Source: Planococcus sp. ISL-110 (GTDB taxonomy: Bacteria > Bacillota > Bacilli > Bacillales_A > Planococcaceae). From it: a stretch of 64,000 bases of DNA. The translations under genes and the position numbers were made by a program. The notes beneath the pieces were generated by a model, which saw nothing but the letters and a program-made list of their open reading frames with translations, did not search any database and had not been told where the DNA came from. This document shows positions 52,306-60,799 of this stretch, piece by piece (positions within the stretch are counted from its first letter, which is position 1; each line of letters opens with the position of its first letter). Location of the stretch: assembly GCF_018613575.1 (NCBI RefSeq), contig NZ_JAGGPX010000014.1, forward strand, positions 21,807-85,806, in the 5' to 3' direction.

Positions 52306-52740
52306 TTACTTTGCCTCGTCTTTTCTTAGGCCTGGGCGGGTGCGCATATCGGTCTCAAAGCGCTCCAGCAAGTCCTGTCCCTCAAGACCGTCTTCCAACA
52401 GTTCTGAAAGTAAGGTTTCTGCATACTTCCGGCGAGCCCGTTTCAAGGTGCCTTTCATCAATACAGAGGTGTGGTCCCCGATGACTTTTACCTTGCGGAT
52501 CACTACTTCAAAAGGCGCAGGTTCGTTTCCAGGATAGGAAATGACAACCTGGACATCGATCGTTTTCTTGGATTGCATCAGTTTTTCGAACGTCTCCAGA
52601 TGCGGCAGGTCGATCAACATCTCAAGGATCCACGAGCGTTCGCTGTTCTCCTGGTTGATCATGATGCCATCATGCACCGGATAATCGGTCACTTGATCGT
52701 CTTGTTCAATACCCAATGACAGCATTTTAAATGTTTTCAT
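52306..52740 (-). CDS. ywpF: YwpF-like family protein
   Basis: A 144-residue protein of the YwpF family, which lies between fabZ and ssbB in Bacillus. It begins MKTFKMLSLGIEQDDQVTDYPVHDG and has an unusual two-part layout: beta-rich N-terminal half (YPGNEPAPFEVVIRKVKVI) and a charged helical C-terminal half. The ATG follows TTGGAGGCATTGCTGC. It is convergent with fabZ and divergent from ssbB. Function unknown. Confidence 0.8.
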   Translation of the reverse strand: MKTFKMLSLGIEQDDQVTDYPVHDGIMINQENSERSWILEMLIDLPHLETFEKLMQSKKTIDVQVVISYPGNEPAPFEVVIRKVKVIGDHTSVLMKGTLKRARRKYAETLLSELLEDGLEGQDLLERFETDMRTRPGLRKDEAK

Positions 52741-52959
52741 GCAGCAATGCCTCCAATACTAGCTTTGTTTCAGTATAGCATACAGAAGATTTGGCAGGCG
52801 AACCGAAAAGAAAAGGCTGTTATAAAAAAATGGGATTTTCCTAAAAGCTATTTTTGGTGAGGCGTGCCACATGACTTAAACTCACTTATTTCCTCTGATT
52901 TCACTGAAAAAAAAGTTTTGGGATGCTTCAAAAATGAGATATGGAAGCGGAAAACCCAC

Positions 52960-53009
52960 AAAAATTAATTTTTTCGGTTTTGCAAAGAATTCAATCTTCT
53001 TAGTATGCT
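52960..53009 (+). promoter_or_regulatory. ssbB promoter with ComK AT-box candidate
   Basis: AAAAATTAATTTTTT (52960-52974) contains the ComK half-unit AAAA-N5-TTTT just upstream of -35 TTGCAA (52980-52985), 18-base spacer, -10 TATGCT (53004-53009). Two more perfect AAAA-N5-TTTT units lie at 52827-52839 and 52843-52855. The spacing of boxes differs from classic K-boxes, so competence control is only suggested. Confidence 0.45.
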
Positions 53010-53035
53010 CTAAGTAAGCGAAAGGAGGTGAGAAA

Positions 53036-53446
53036 ATGAACCAAGTCGGAATTGTAGGGCGTTTAACAAAAGATCCATCCATGCGTGTCATGAGTGAAGG
53101 ACGGATACATACTTCCTTCATCGTAGCAGTTTCCCGAAACTACAAAAACCAGAAAGGAGAAACGGAAACAGATTATGTTCTTTGTTCCACCTGGGGCAAG
53201 CCTGCCCACAATGTCTCGAAATACTGCGTCAAAGGTTCACTTGTCGCTGTCACCGGCCGTCTGCAATCGCGTTCCTACGACAAAGAAGATGGCACGCGCA
53301 TCTATGTGACCGAAGTGCTGGGCGACCAGATCCGCTTCCTCGACAGAAGAAAACCACAAGAAGAAACTGCCCCTAAACAAGAAACACCGCAGTCGGATGC
53401 AGACTTCGATTTCCAACCGCCGGGGACAGAGCAGGTAAACGCATAA
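53036..53446 (+). CDS. ssbB: Single-stranded DNA-binding protein, SsbB type
   Basis: OB-fold ssDNA-binding protein of 136 residues: NQVGIVGRLTKDPSMR, FIVAVSRNY, DYVLCSTWGKPAHNVSKYCVKGS and VAVTGRLQSRSYDKEDG. The acidic DDDxPF tip needed for partner binding in SsbA is missing; the tail ends PPGTEQVNA. By position (ywpF neighbour) it corresponds to B. subtilis SsbB, which acts in competence. The start follows a perfect AAAGGAGGTGA. Confidence 0.93.
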   Translation: MNQVGIVGRLTKDPSMRVMSEGRIHTSFIVAVSRNYKNQKGETETDYVLCSTWGKPAHNVSKYCVKGSLVAVTGRLQSRSYDKEDGTRIYVTEVLGDQIRFLDRRKPQEETAPKQETPQSDADFDFQPPGTEQVNA

Positions 53447-53473
53447 ACGATTAAACAAAGGAGGCACTTAGCG

Positions 53474-53617
53474 ATGCCGAAAGATGTACAGCTGCAACTG
53501 GAAGTGCATATGGAGCAATTGATCAAACTAACCGCCTTGCTCCATCAGCGATTGGCAGAGGCGGAGCGGGAACTAAGTGAACTGAAATCGATCTTCCGTT
53601 CCGTTCAAAAAGGGTGA
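53474..53617 (+). CDS. Small helical protein after ssbB (47 aa)
   Basis: A 47-residue frame with ATG after AAAGGAGGCACTTAGCG, 27 bases after ssbB and before a bidirectional terminator. The sequence (MPKDVQLQLEVHMEQLIKLT and on) is one amphipathic helix, LTALLHQRLAEAERELSELKSIF, likely a coiled coil. The strong ribosome-binding site and operon position support a real gene. No family is recognised. Confidence 0.7.
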   Translation: MPKDVQLQLEVHMEQLIKLTALLHQRLAEAERELSELKSIFRSVQKG

Positions 53618-53637
53618 ATTTTCACGTCTAAAAGGGG

Positions 53638-53671
53638 AATCCGGCCAGGTGGGGACCTGGCCGGATTTATT
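53638..53671. terminator. Bidirectional terminator between the ssbB operon and ywqA
   Basis: AATCCGGCCAGGT / ACCTGGCCGGATT stem with four-base loop and T-rich tail. Confidence 0.9.
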
Positions 53672-53680
53672 TAAAGCTAT

Positions 53681-56404
53681 TTAAAGTGAATAAGTGAACA
53701 GTTCTTTCAAATCCTTATCCGAAAGCTCAGTCATCCATTGGCTGGATTGGATGAATTCTTCGGACATCGACTGCTTTTGCGCTAACAGGGAATCGATTTT
53801 TTCCTCGATGGTCCCAATTGTCACAAATTTATGGACATGGACGAATTGCGTCTGTCCAATACGGTAGGCACGGTCAGTCGCCTGGTTTTCCACGGCGGGG
53901 TTCCACCATCTGTCGGCATGGAGCACGTGTGTCGCGGCCGTCAAGTTAAGGCCGGTGCCACCCGCTTTCAACGACAGGATGAAGATTGGGAATTTACCGG
54001 CTTGGAAAGAAGCCACTAAGGAATCACGTTGCTGTTTTGGCATGCTGCCGGTCAAGAATGGCACTTCGTGGCCATACAGTTCATTGATGGCCTGTTGCAG
54101 CAAATGCCCCATCCCGATGTATTGCGTAAAGATCAAACATTGTTCCCCGCGTTCCGCAATTTCCCCGGCCAAGGTCACAATGCGCTCCAGTTTTTGAGAA
54201 CGGGGCAGGATTTCAGCGGCGCTCGTATACGGCTCTTTCAAGTACAGAGACGGATGATTACATAGCTGCTTTAATTTGCTCAGCATTTTCAAGACCAGCC
54301 CTTTTTTCTCGAAACCTGTGAGCGTCTCCATTTTCTGCACCGTATCCTGCACCAGCCCCTCATAAAGAGCGGCCTGTTCCGGTGTCAGTGGGCAATACTC
54401 CAGCTGTTCCTGCTTTTCAGGCAGATTCAACTGCAGATCCGGGTCTTTTTTCGTCCGGCGCAGCAGGAATGGCTGGATCCGCTGGCGCAATTTTTCTTTA
54501 TGTTCTTCAGAATTATCGCGTTCGATTGGAATCATGAAGTTTTCCTGGAACTGCTTGATGCGGTACAGGTAACCTTTGTTGATAAAATCGAAAATCGACC
54601 ATAATTCAGATAGGCGGTTTTCAATCGGCGTTCCCGTCAAAGCGATATGATGATCGCCTTTGAATTTACGGATGGTCCGTGATTGTTTGGTGTACATATT
54701 CTTGATGTTCTGTGCTTCATCCAAAGTAATGCTTGCCCAGTGCAGGCTCTGCATTTCCTCGCCGTCAGAAGACGCAATGCCATAAGTCGATAAGACGACA
54801 TCGGGTTTTTCTTCCGCTAAAAAGGCATTAAAGTCTTCGCCTTTGGGACGGATGCTGCCGTAATGGGTCACAACCTTCAAATCGGGCGCAAAACGCTCTA
54901 ATTCTTTTTGCCAGTTGCCGAGCACGGAAGTCGGACAGACGATCAGCGATGGCGTCTCTGGATTTTTTCCTTGAACATGCAACAGGTACGTAATCAGCTG
55001 GACCGTTTTTCCAAGCCCCATATCATCTGCCAAACAAAGGCCAAAGCCTTCTTCACGCATGAATACCAAATAATCGAAACCGATTTTTTGGTACGGGCGC
55101 AGCTCTGTCAATAAATTCTGCGGAAGCGGCGTTTCCGGCAAGTCGCGTTTGTCCAATAGCTTATCGAGCAGCGTTTTCAGCGATCGGTTCAAGTGGAATT
55201 CCACCAGCGGGTCGTCTTCGTCCGTGGTTTCTTCCAACATGATTTCCGGTACGTTTTGGAACAGCATGTCTTTGATCGTCCAATCAGCATCTTCCGCTTC
55301 TTCGATCATCTTCCGCAATTGCATCAGCAGGTTCGAATCGACACGCACCCATTCATTGCCGATGCGGATAAATTCCTTGTTCTCGGACACCAGGCGCTGA
55401 AAATCCTGCATGCTGAGCTCATGGCCATTCAGGGAGAACTGCCAGTCGAAATTGATGATCTGGTCAAGGCCGACAACCGATGCTTTTTTGATCGGCGAGT
55501 TGACATTGGCTTTGACGCGGATTTTGGATTCCTGGACTGCTTTCAGCCAGGAAGGAATCGATACCTCAACGCCGAACGCCTGCAGAATTTCTGCATCGTT
55601 GCGCAAAAACTCGAGAATCTCGGCATCGGTCCATTCGGCATGGTAAAAACGGTTTTCGTCAAACTGCTCGACAGAAGGGCATAAACTCAACAGCAGCGAT
55701 TGGCGCTGTTGAATATCCTCCGCAAAAGGACGCCATTTTTCCGGCAATGCCTTGTCGATCGGTTCGTCTGCGCGGCGTTTGGAAGGAGACCAGTAAACAC
55801 TGCCCCGCTTTGAACGCATGACAACTTTAAAAGACCAGAATTCATCGGCATCCGGTTCGCTCAACTGTACTGCGATAACATAGTCATCCGCGTCCGGCAT
55901 ACCCTGCCAACCGGCTTGTTGGATAAAGCCCTGGATATAAGGCAGCTGGGCCACTGATAATCCTTTTTGGCGCAATTGATGATGGACCGTATCGCTAAGG
56001 AAAGTTCGGATTTCTTCATCCCCATACTTGTTGCTGATGATGATGTCCCCGTCTTCAACCGAAACATGATCCCATAAATCCGGATCGCTCAAGGAATCGG
56101 CGACTTTCTCGGCAAGCTTCAGCCAGCCTTCATCTTCTGCACGCTGTCCGGCAAACGTCACATAATGGTGAGGTTCACGCTGAAACAGGCGGACAAAATC
56201 AGCGGGCGTCAGCACCAGGTCCAAGCCATCTGTCTGTGCCTTCAAGCCGAAAAAGCTGTCTTTGTCGAGAAAATACAAATACGGCAACCAGATTTCCGGC
56301 GGAATCCGGTTGCCCGCTTCGTTGGTCGCCTGGATACGGAAAAGTTCTCCGCGGCTGATCGTTAAATAATAGAGGCGGCTTCCTTCAGTTTGGAATTGGT
56401 TCAT
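53681..56404 (-). CDS. ywqA: SNF2-family DEAD/DEAH-box ATPase (YwqA-like)
   Basis: A 907-residue SWI2/SNF2 translocase. The N-terminal half (residues 1-430) is a bacterial SNF2-associated region; the motor has Walker A ADDMGLGKTVQ, LIVCPTSVLGNWQKE, the DEAQ box in TLDEAQNIKN, ALTGTPIENRLSELWSIFDF, and the C-terminal helicase half with TGSMPKQQRDSLVASF, LSLKAGGTGLNLTAATHV and DRAYRIGQ. It acts on DNA or DNA-bound complexes; the cargo is unknown. Its ATG overlaps the stop of the SWIM protein gene upstream by four bases, so they form a two-gene operon, the same pair as in B. subtilis. Confidence 0.92.
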   Translation of the reverse strand: MNQFQTEGSRLYYLTISRGELFRIQATNEAGNRIPPEIWLPYLYFLDKDSFFGLKAQTDGLDLVLTPADFVRLFQREPHHYVTFAGQRAEDEGWLKLAEKVADSLSDPDLWDHVSVEDGDIIISNKYGDEEIRTFLSDTVHHQLRQKGLSVAQLPYIQGFIQQAGWQGMPDADDYVIAVQLSEPDADEFWSFKVVMRSKRGSVYWSPSKRRADEPIDKALPEKWRPFAEDIQQRQSLLLSLCPSVEQFDENRFYHAEWTDAEILEFLRNDAEILQAFGVEVSIPSWLKAVQESKIRVKANVNSPIKKASVVGLDQIINFDWQFSLNGHELSMQDFQRLVSENKEFIRIGNEWVRVDSNLLMQLRKMIEEAEDADWTIKDMLFQNVPEIMLEETTDEDDPLVEFHLNRSLKTLLDKLLDKRDLPETPLPQNLLTELRPYQKIGFDYLVFMREEGFGLCLADDMGLGKTVQLITYLLHVQGKNPETPSLIVCPTSVLGNWQKELERFAPDLKVVTHYGSIRPKGEDFNAFLAEEKPDVVLSTYGIASSDGEEMQSLHWASITLDEAQNIKNMYTKQSRTIRKFKGDHHIALTGTPIENRLSELWSIFDFINKGYLYRIKQFQENFMIPIERDNSEEHKEKLRQRIQPFLLRRTKKDPDLQLNLPEKQEQLEYCPLTPEQAALYEGLVQDTVQKMETLTGFEKKGLVLKMLSKLKQLCNHPSLYLKEPYTSAAEILPRSQKLERIVTLAGEIAERGEQCLIFTQYIGMGHLLQQAINELYGHEVPFLTGSMPKQQRDSLVASFQAGKFPIFILSLKAGGTGLNLTAATHVLHADRWWNPAVENQATDRAYRIGQTQFVHVHKFVTIGTIEEKIDSLLAQKQSMSEEFIQSSQWMTELSDKDLKELFTYSL

Positions 56405-57933
56405 ATCAGATTTCCTTTCTCGATCTCTTCCTGGAGTGCACGCAGACGTTTGTTCTGTGTCCGGATTTCAGTGATGTAGGCAGTCCAGAACTCCATTTGC
56501 CCGCTTTTCTTGCAGGCGGCCTTCATTTTTTTCCAGATGCGTACCGCTTGCTTATAGCTCGGCCGGTTGCGCTCCTCCAGATGAGCCAACGCATACCGGT
56601 GGAGCAGGGGCAGCACGTAATCAGGCGCTGTTGCCTGGACTTCCTTGAGTCCGCATTCCTCCGCAAAATACAAAGGAGAATTGTAGAGATGATGCAGCTC
56701 TGCCCATTGCTTGTATAATTTCTTTTCAATCAAATAAGCCGAATAGGCAGGGAGGCCGTAATGGCCAAATTGCTTGAACAAATCTTCCCAGTCCAATTCG
56801 CTCAATTCGATTTGTGAAAACAAGCGGCTGAGCGTCCGTACGTATTGATGGCGATACTGTGTATAAAGCTCTTCAAACAGGAACGTTTTCACATGCGGCT
56901 TGATCGCCAACAAAATATTGGCCAATGCCTGTGGATGCTGTTCGTTTTCGGCAAGAACGGCCAGTTCGACCCAGTCATGCGTTTCATTCGGTGATATTTT
57001 CCGGACATCAAGATCTTTCTTCAAAATGATGGCGAAAAATGCTTTCAGCCGTTCATCAGGATTTTTCAATGCGGCAAGCTCTTCTTCCCGCAGTTTGTTA
57101 GTGTTGAACAAATTGGTCCAGAACAGTTGGTAAAGTGAAAAACGCTGCGAAAACGAGACATCCTTCACTTCAATGAATTCACGGATCAAGGTTTTTAGGT
57201 GTTCAAAAAAAGCATCCGTTTCAAATGTCCGGTGCTGAACCCGCAGCTGGCTGAGCAAATCGCGCAATTCATGCAGCTCATCGTCAAACCAGGTCTTAAA
57301 GAACGAGTGATGGACTTCCTGTGTGCCGGCGATAAACGTCGTCCACACTTCAGTCAGTGAAATAAAATGGGCGTAGGTGCGGTAAAGCACTTTCCATTCG
57401 CGTTCCAAAGGCACGTAGGAAAAAGCATTCTTCAAACGGCCGTCATACATTTGTTCAAAATAAAAATAATTGCGGGTGGTGTAATCCGGAATGGCCTCAC
57501 GCCATACGCTGCGGACCAGTTTTGTCCACTGCTCAGGAGAGCGCTTTTCAGACAATAAAGTCAGCTGCTTGTTTTCAGGCTCGCGCCAAGCGGCTACCCA
57601 TTCAGAAAGAGAGCCTATTTTTTGGTACAGCGCAAAAATGACCGCCAGTCGATGGCGGCACATCGGTTCCTGCGGACAGGCGCAAATTGCCGTGAGCTTA
57701 TCGAAATTGAGAATGATCTTAACTGCATGTGCGTCTTTGACGATTGCTTCAAGCAGCAGCCGCTCTTCATTGAACGACTGAATCTGTACACCGTCGTGGC
57801 GCACTAAAAAGACTGCTTTTCGAACCATTTCTTCGTCCAACGCACGAGTCGGTAGAAGTGATTTGTCGATAGCAGCCATATAATTGTGAATAGTATCTTC
57901 GAATCTTTTCGCCAGGGATTGAACCGTAGCCAT
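56401..57933 (-). CDS. ywqB: SWIM zinc-finger protein (YwqB-like), partner of the SNF2 ATPase
   Basis: A 510-residue protein with a SWIM zinc finger near residues 85-110 (CACPQEPMCRH, the CxCx(n)CxH pattern). SWIM proteins are often encoded with SNF2 ATPases and may present DNA or protein substrates. The remaining sequence is helical and charged with no other known domain. The start at 57933 is taken because GGGGCG lies at good distance; an ATG at 57939 is the alternative, and the longer open frame upstream has no signal. The stop overlaps the ywqA start. Confidence 0.85.
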   Translation of the reverse strand: MATVQSLAKRFEDTIHNYMAAIDKSLLPTRALDEEMVRKAVFLVRHDGVQIQSFNEERLLLEAIVKDAHAVKIILNFDKLTAICACPQEPMCRHRLAVIFALYQKIGSLSEWVAAWREPENKQLTLLSEKRSPEQWTKLVRSVWREAIPDYTTRNYFYFEQMYDGRLKNAFSYVPLEREWKVLYRTYAHFISLTEVWTTFIAGTQEVHHSFFKTWFDDELHELRDLLSQLRVQHRTFETDAFFEHLKTLIREFIEVKDVSFSQRFSLYQLFWTNLFNTNKLREEELAALKNPDERLKAFFAIILKKDLDVRKISPNETHDWVELAVLAENEQHPQALANILLAIKPHVKTFLFEELYTQYRHQYVRTLSRLFSQIELSELDWEDLFKQFGHYGLPAYSAYLIEKKLYKQWAELHHLYNSPLYFAEECGLKEVQATAPDYVLPLLHRYALAHLEERNRPSYKQAVRIWKKMKAACKKSGQMEFWTAYITEIRTQNKRLRALQEEIEKGNLI

Positions 57934-58130
57934 ATGCATCGCCCCAAAATAAAGCTTTCCTTCTATTATACGACTTTTTGACTGCTCCGTAAACGGGGAA
58001 GAATGCTTTGCCAATTTACAGACTAGGAAATCGTCGCAATATTTTCAATGAGTCCTTGTTTTATGTAAAGAAAATGGTATTATAAAAGTAATAAAGACCT
58101 AATTATATAGTGTGGATAGGAGAATGATAG

Positions 58131-58502
58131 TTGTTCAATTCGTTTGTTTTGGAAATCCCCGATTTGCGTTCCGTTTTGCATCCAAAGGACGTCGTGGCTT
58201 GGGAAGTAGTGTATGCGAAGGCCGAATTGGTATTTGGTAAGATCAGTTGGCAAATTTCATCAGATGGTGATTGTTACAGTATCCAAAACCCCCGATTGTT
58301 TCCGGATTACTTGGAGCAAGTGCAGGTCGATTTCAAAATGAACCGAATTATTTTTTATAAACGGCAGCTGTCTGATGAGGAATTCCACGTATTGGTGGCT
58401 TATATTATGGAAAAGGTCTCAATTTACATCAATCCAAACGAAATGCATTTCATGGTCAATGCCCCACGCCATCGTCACCAACGAACACGCACCAAAAAAT
58501 AA
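58131..58502 (+). CDS. Hypothetical protein (123 aa), TTG start
   Basis: A 123-residue protein with mixed alpha/beta character, no signal peptide or membrane span, starting MFNSFVLEIPDLRSVLHPKD and ending in a basic tail (APRHRHQRTRTKK). The TTG start lies 8 bases after AGGAG; a nearby ATG is out of frame and soon stops. A terminator follows at 58521. It is divergent from ywqB. I do not recognise a family. Confidence 0.7.
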   Translation: MFNSFVLEIPDLRSVLHPKDVVAWEVVYAKAELVFGKISWQISSDGDCYSIQNPRLFPDYLEQVQVDFKMNRIIFYKRQLSDEEFHVLVAYIMEKVSIYINPNEMHFMVNAPRHRHQRTRTKK

Positions 58503-58520
58503 AAAAGCTGATTTATTGAG

Positions 58521-58545
58521 CCTGCCGGCTAGCCGGTGGGTTTTT
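58521..58545 (+). terminator. Terminator after the 58131 gene
   Basis: CCTGCCGGC / GCCGGTGGG stem followed by TTTTT. Confidence 0.8.
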
Positions 58546-58611
58546 GTATGGGAAGGCGGAACAGGAGTTGAGTGGTTTTGAAAGTCGCTTCACCCACTCT
58601 GGTGACGCTCT

Positions 58612-59357
58612 TTTGCTTGGTGTGGGGAGTTTTGGTGCGGTTCTGTAAGCTGCTTCGGGCGCTTTGGAGTGGGTTCCCGCACTAAGCCAGTCAGCTGAGG
58701 GGACGCTGTCAGTCTTATTGCTCCACCCACTCCGGTGACGCGCCTCAGCTGGGTGGTTGTTTCATAATGTAGATAGAACTTCTGTTTTTGTGGGATGGAT
58801 AGATAGTGTGGGGTTCTGGAATCGCTTGGCGGCGGTGGTGCACGCGCCTTTGCTTGGTGTGGAATGGTGTGGGGAGTTTTGGTGCGGTTCTGTAAGCTGC
58901 TTCGGTCGCTTTGGGCATGGCTCCCGCTATGAGCCGAGAAGAGCACTCGTCTCATAGCTCCGCCCAGCCCGTAGCCGCGCCTCAGCTAGGTGGTTGTTTA
59001 TATAGGAGGAGTCTGACTTTGTGTGTGGGGAATAGGTGGTGCGGGGTTCTGGAAACGCTCCGCGGCGGTGGGCACGCGCCTTTGCTGAGTGTAAGGTTGT
59101 GGGAGTAGTTTTTGTAGGGTTCTGGAAGCCGCTTCGGGCGCTTTGGAGTGGGTTCCCGCACTAAGCCAGTCAGCTGAGGGGACGCTTGCCAGTCTTATTG
59201 CTCCACCCACTCCGGTAACGCGCCTCAGCTGGGTGGTTGTTTCATAAAAAGAACTTTTATCTGTGTGGGTTGGATAGGTAGTTTGGGGTTCTGGAATTGC
59301 TTGGCGGTGGTGCACGCGCCTTTGCTGAGTGTAAGGTTGCGGGAGTGGTTTTTGTAC
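58612..59357 (+). repeat. Family D: tandem array of three ~235-bp units plus a partial fourth
   Basis: Units span 58612-58848 (237 bases), 58849-59080 (232), 59081-59320 (240), and 59321-59357 (partial). Each has TTTGCT.., a GGTTCTG run, a hairpin core and the run CTCAGCTgGGTGGTTGTT, and ends in GCACGCGCC. Unit 1 and 3 cores pair GGAGTGGG / CCCACTCC; unit 2 differs on both arms (TATGAG / CTCATA inside GGGC..GCCC). The array fills most of the 58.5-59.7 kb gap; nothing else is seen there up to about 59640. Confidence 0.85.
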
Positions 59358-59711
59358 TAGAAATTTGTGGAATGGCTAAAATTTAGGGAGGTTTCAGGTG
59401 TGAGGCTGCAAGATTTGTGCAGGTAATTCAAAAAGTGAAATAAGGATTTATATAGAAGAAACTTGAAATGATAGCGGAAAGTGTCCGCCAAGAGTGGTTT
59501 CTTTCCCTCTAATAATTCTTGATTTCACGCCAGATTATCAATAAAACTTTTTTAGGTAAAAACATGACTATTTTATTAAAAAATGTGACGAAATTATGTT
59601 CTCGAACGTCTACTATATAAGGATATTCTTATGCAATATGATATTCGAAAAGGTGTTTTTATGGTATGATATACGTAATCAGAATATTAAAAAAATAGGG
59701 GGGTGAGTCAG

Positions 59712-60182
59712 ATGTTGCATGTGAAACTCATGAAGCCTTTTTATACAAAGAAAGAAGGGCATTTAGTCAAATTCGTTTTTGCTTACCAATACTTCTCTAT
59801 CATGAAAGACGATGAGCTGTTCCACTTTATTCCCGTGGAAGGCAAGGAGATTATCGTCAACCTCAATACGTTCCAGGTGGAAAACCTTTCGGAAGTTTTC
59901 GTCTTCCAAAAAGGCAACCGCTTTATCCGCTTGCCTCTCTACCAATTGTTGCTCGTGTCCGATATTCACAGACATCTTCAAGCGATCCTGCAAGAAGAAA
60001 GAGCCGAATTGATCGAAGTAAACGAACAGTCTATGAAAGAAGCGGCCGACGCCATTTACTTTCTGGAACAGGAAAACTTCAGTCGAATGATTGATGAAGC
60101 GTTAAGTACAGGGGACCGGGAGATGTTCGATGAATTATTGACCCAACAGCGCGAATCACAACAATTACATGGAGGTTTGTAA
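59712..60182 (+). CDS. IDEAL-domain-containing protein
   Basis: A 156-residue soluble protein. The N-terminal two-thirds (residues 1-115) is beta-rich with VKFVFAYQYFSIMKDDELFHFIP and FRLPLYQ-like strands; the C-terminal part (FSRMIDEALSTGDREMFDELL) fits the short IDEAL helix motif of Firmicutes proteins. The start is ATG at 59712 after AGGGGGGTGAGTC; a GTG at 59703 lies in the ribosome-binding site. Upstream is an AT-rich region with -10-like TATGAT (about 59663). Function unknown; some IDEAL proteins regulate proteolysis or competence. Confidence 0.7.
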   Translation: MLHVKLMKPFYTKKEGHLVKFVFAYQYFSIMKDDELFHFIPVEGKEIIVNLNTFQVENLSEVFVFQKGNRFIRLPLYQLLLVSDIHRHLQAILQEERAELIEVNEQSMKEAADAIYFLEQENFSRMIDEALSTGDREMFDELLTQQRESQQLHGGL

Positions 60183-60261
60183 AGTGAAATCAGCAGCCTA
60201 TGGATAAAAACGTCTTTCCGGATCAACGGGGAGGCGTTTTTGAATACGAATAAAGGCATAT

Positions 60262-60300
60262 TAAAAGCTCTTTTCCGTTTGTATGGGAAAAGAGCTTTTA
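60262..60300. terminator. Bidirectional terminator
   Basis: TAAAAGCTCTTTTCC / GGGAAAAGAGCTTTTA with an eight-base loop, between the IDEAL gene and the small minus-strand gene. Confidence 0.88.
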
Positions 60301-60329
60301 TAATTCTGCGTAATTCATAGGTCACCCCC

Positions 60330-60434
60330 TTACATCAAAGTATAAAAATTGATAAACAGCATGATCGCTGTCGAGCCCGCTACTCCAATTGCAAGATCTC
60401 CCCAGCCAAGTTCAAGTACTTTGTCAAAATTCAT
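60330..60434 (-). CDS. Small membrane peptide (34 aa), unknown function
   Basis: A 34-residue frame, MNFDKVLELGWGDLAIGVAG.. ending IMLFINFYTLM, with one hydrophobic helix. The ATG at 60434 lies 9 bases after AGGAG; a second ATG at 60440 is too close to it. The frame ends 30 bases before a bidirectional terminator on the proper side. These signals, and its isolation from larger genes, support a real small gene, but no homologue is known to me. Confidence 0.5.
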   Translation of the reverse strand: MNFDKVLELGWGDLAIGVAGSTAIMLFINFYTLM

Positions 60435-60448
60435 TGTCATCCGCTCCT

Positions 60449-60799
60449 TTTTGATTGGGTTTGTAAATGGAAGATCTTACAGGTAAGTTACAGTGCTTGC
60501 TAACTTGTTTTTAGTATAAATCAATGATTCATAATAAACATCGTACGAAATAACTAAAAATTCTAAAAAATAAAATAAAAGAAATTCAATTGTCCTGGTT
60601 TTGGATAAAAGTCAGTGTGAGCTGGATTGAACTATGGAGCGGGTATTGGTACATTGAGTCATAAGGGATATGTTGATGCCAGGTCTGATGACGATGCGGA
60701 CGAGTCAGGTGAAGTTCTGCTGAATCGCCGCCTGGCTAAAGATGGCCGCTAACAGGTTATACTGGAGAAAGCATGAGAAATAAAAAGGAGTAGATCATT
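60449..60799. other. Intergenic region without a recognised gene
   Basis: AT-rich promoter region for the small minus-strand gene, then a stretch (60600-60770) with no clear repeat or reading frame. A ribosome-binding site AAAAAGGAG for the next gene is at 60783-60790. Confidence 0.5.

Noticed and set aside
58590..59315. Minus-strand open reading frames of 105-121 codons in the family D array
   Set aside because: They follow the repeat units, have odd composition (Arg/Pro/Thr-rich), no ribosome-binding site, and reappear wherever the repeat occurs.
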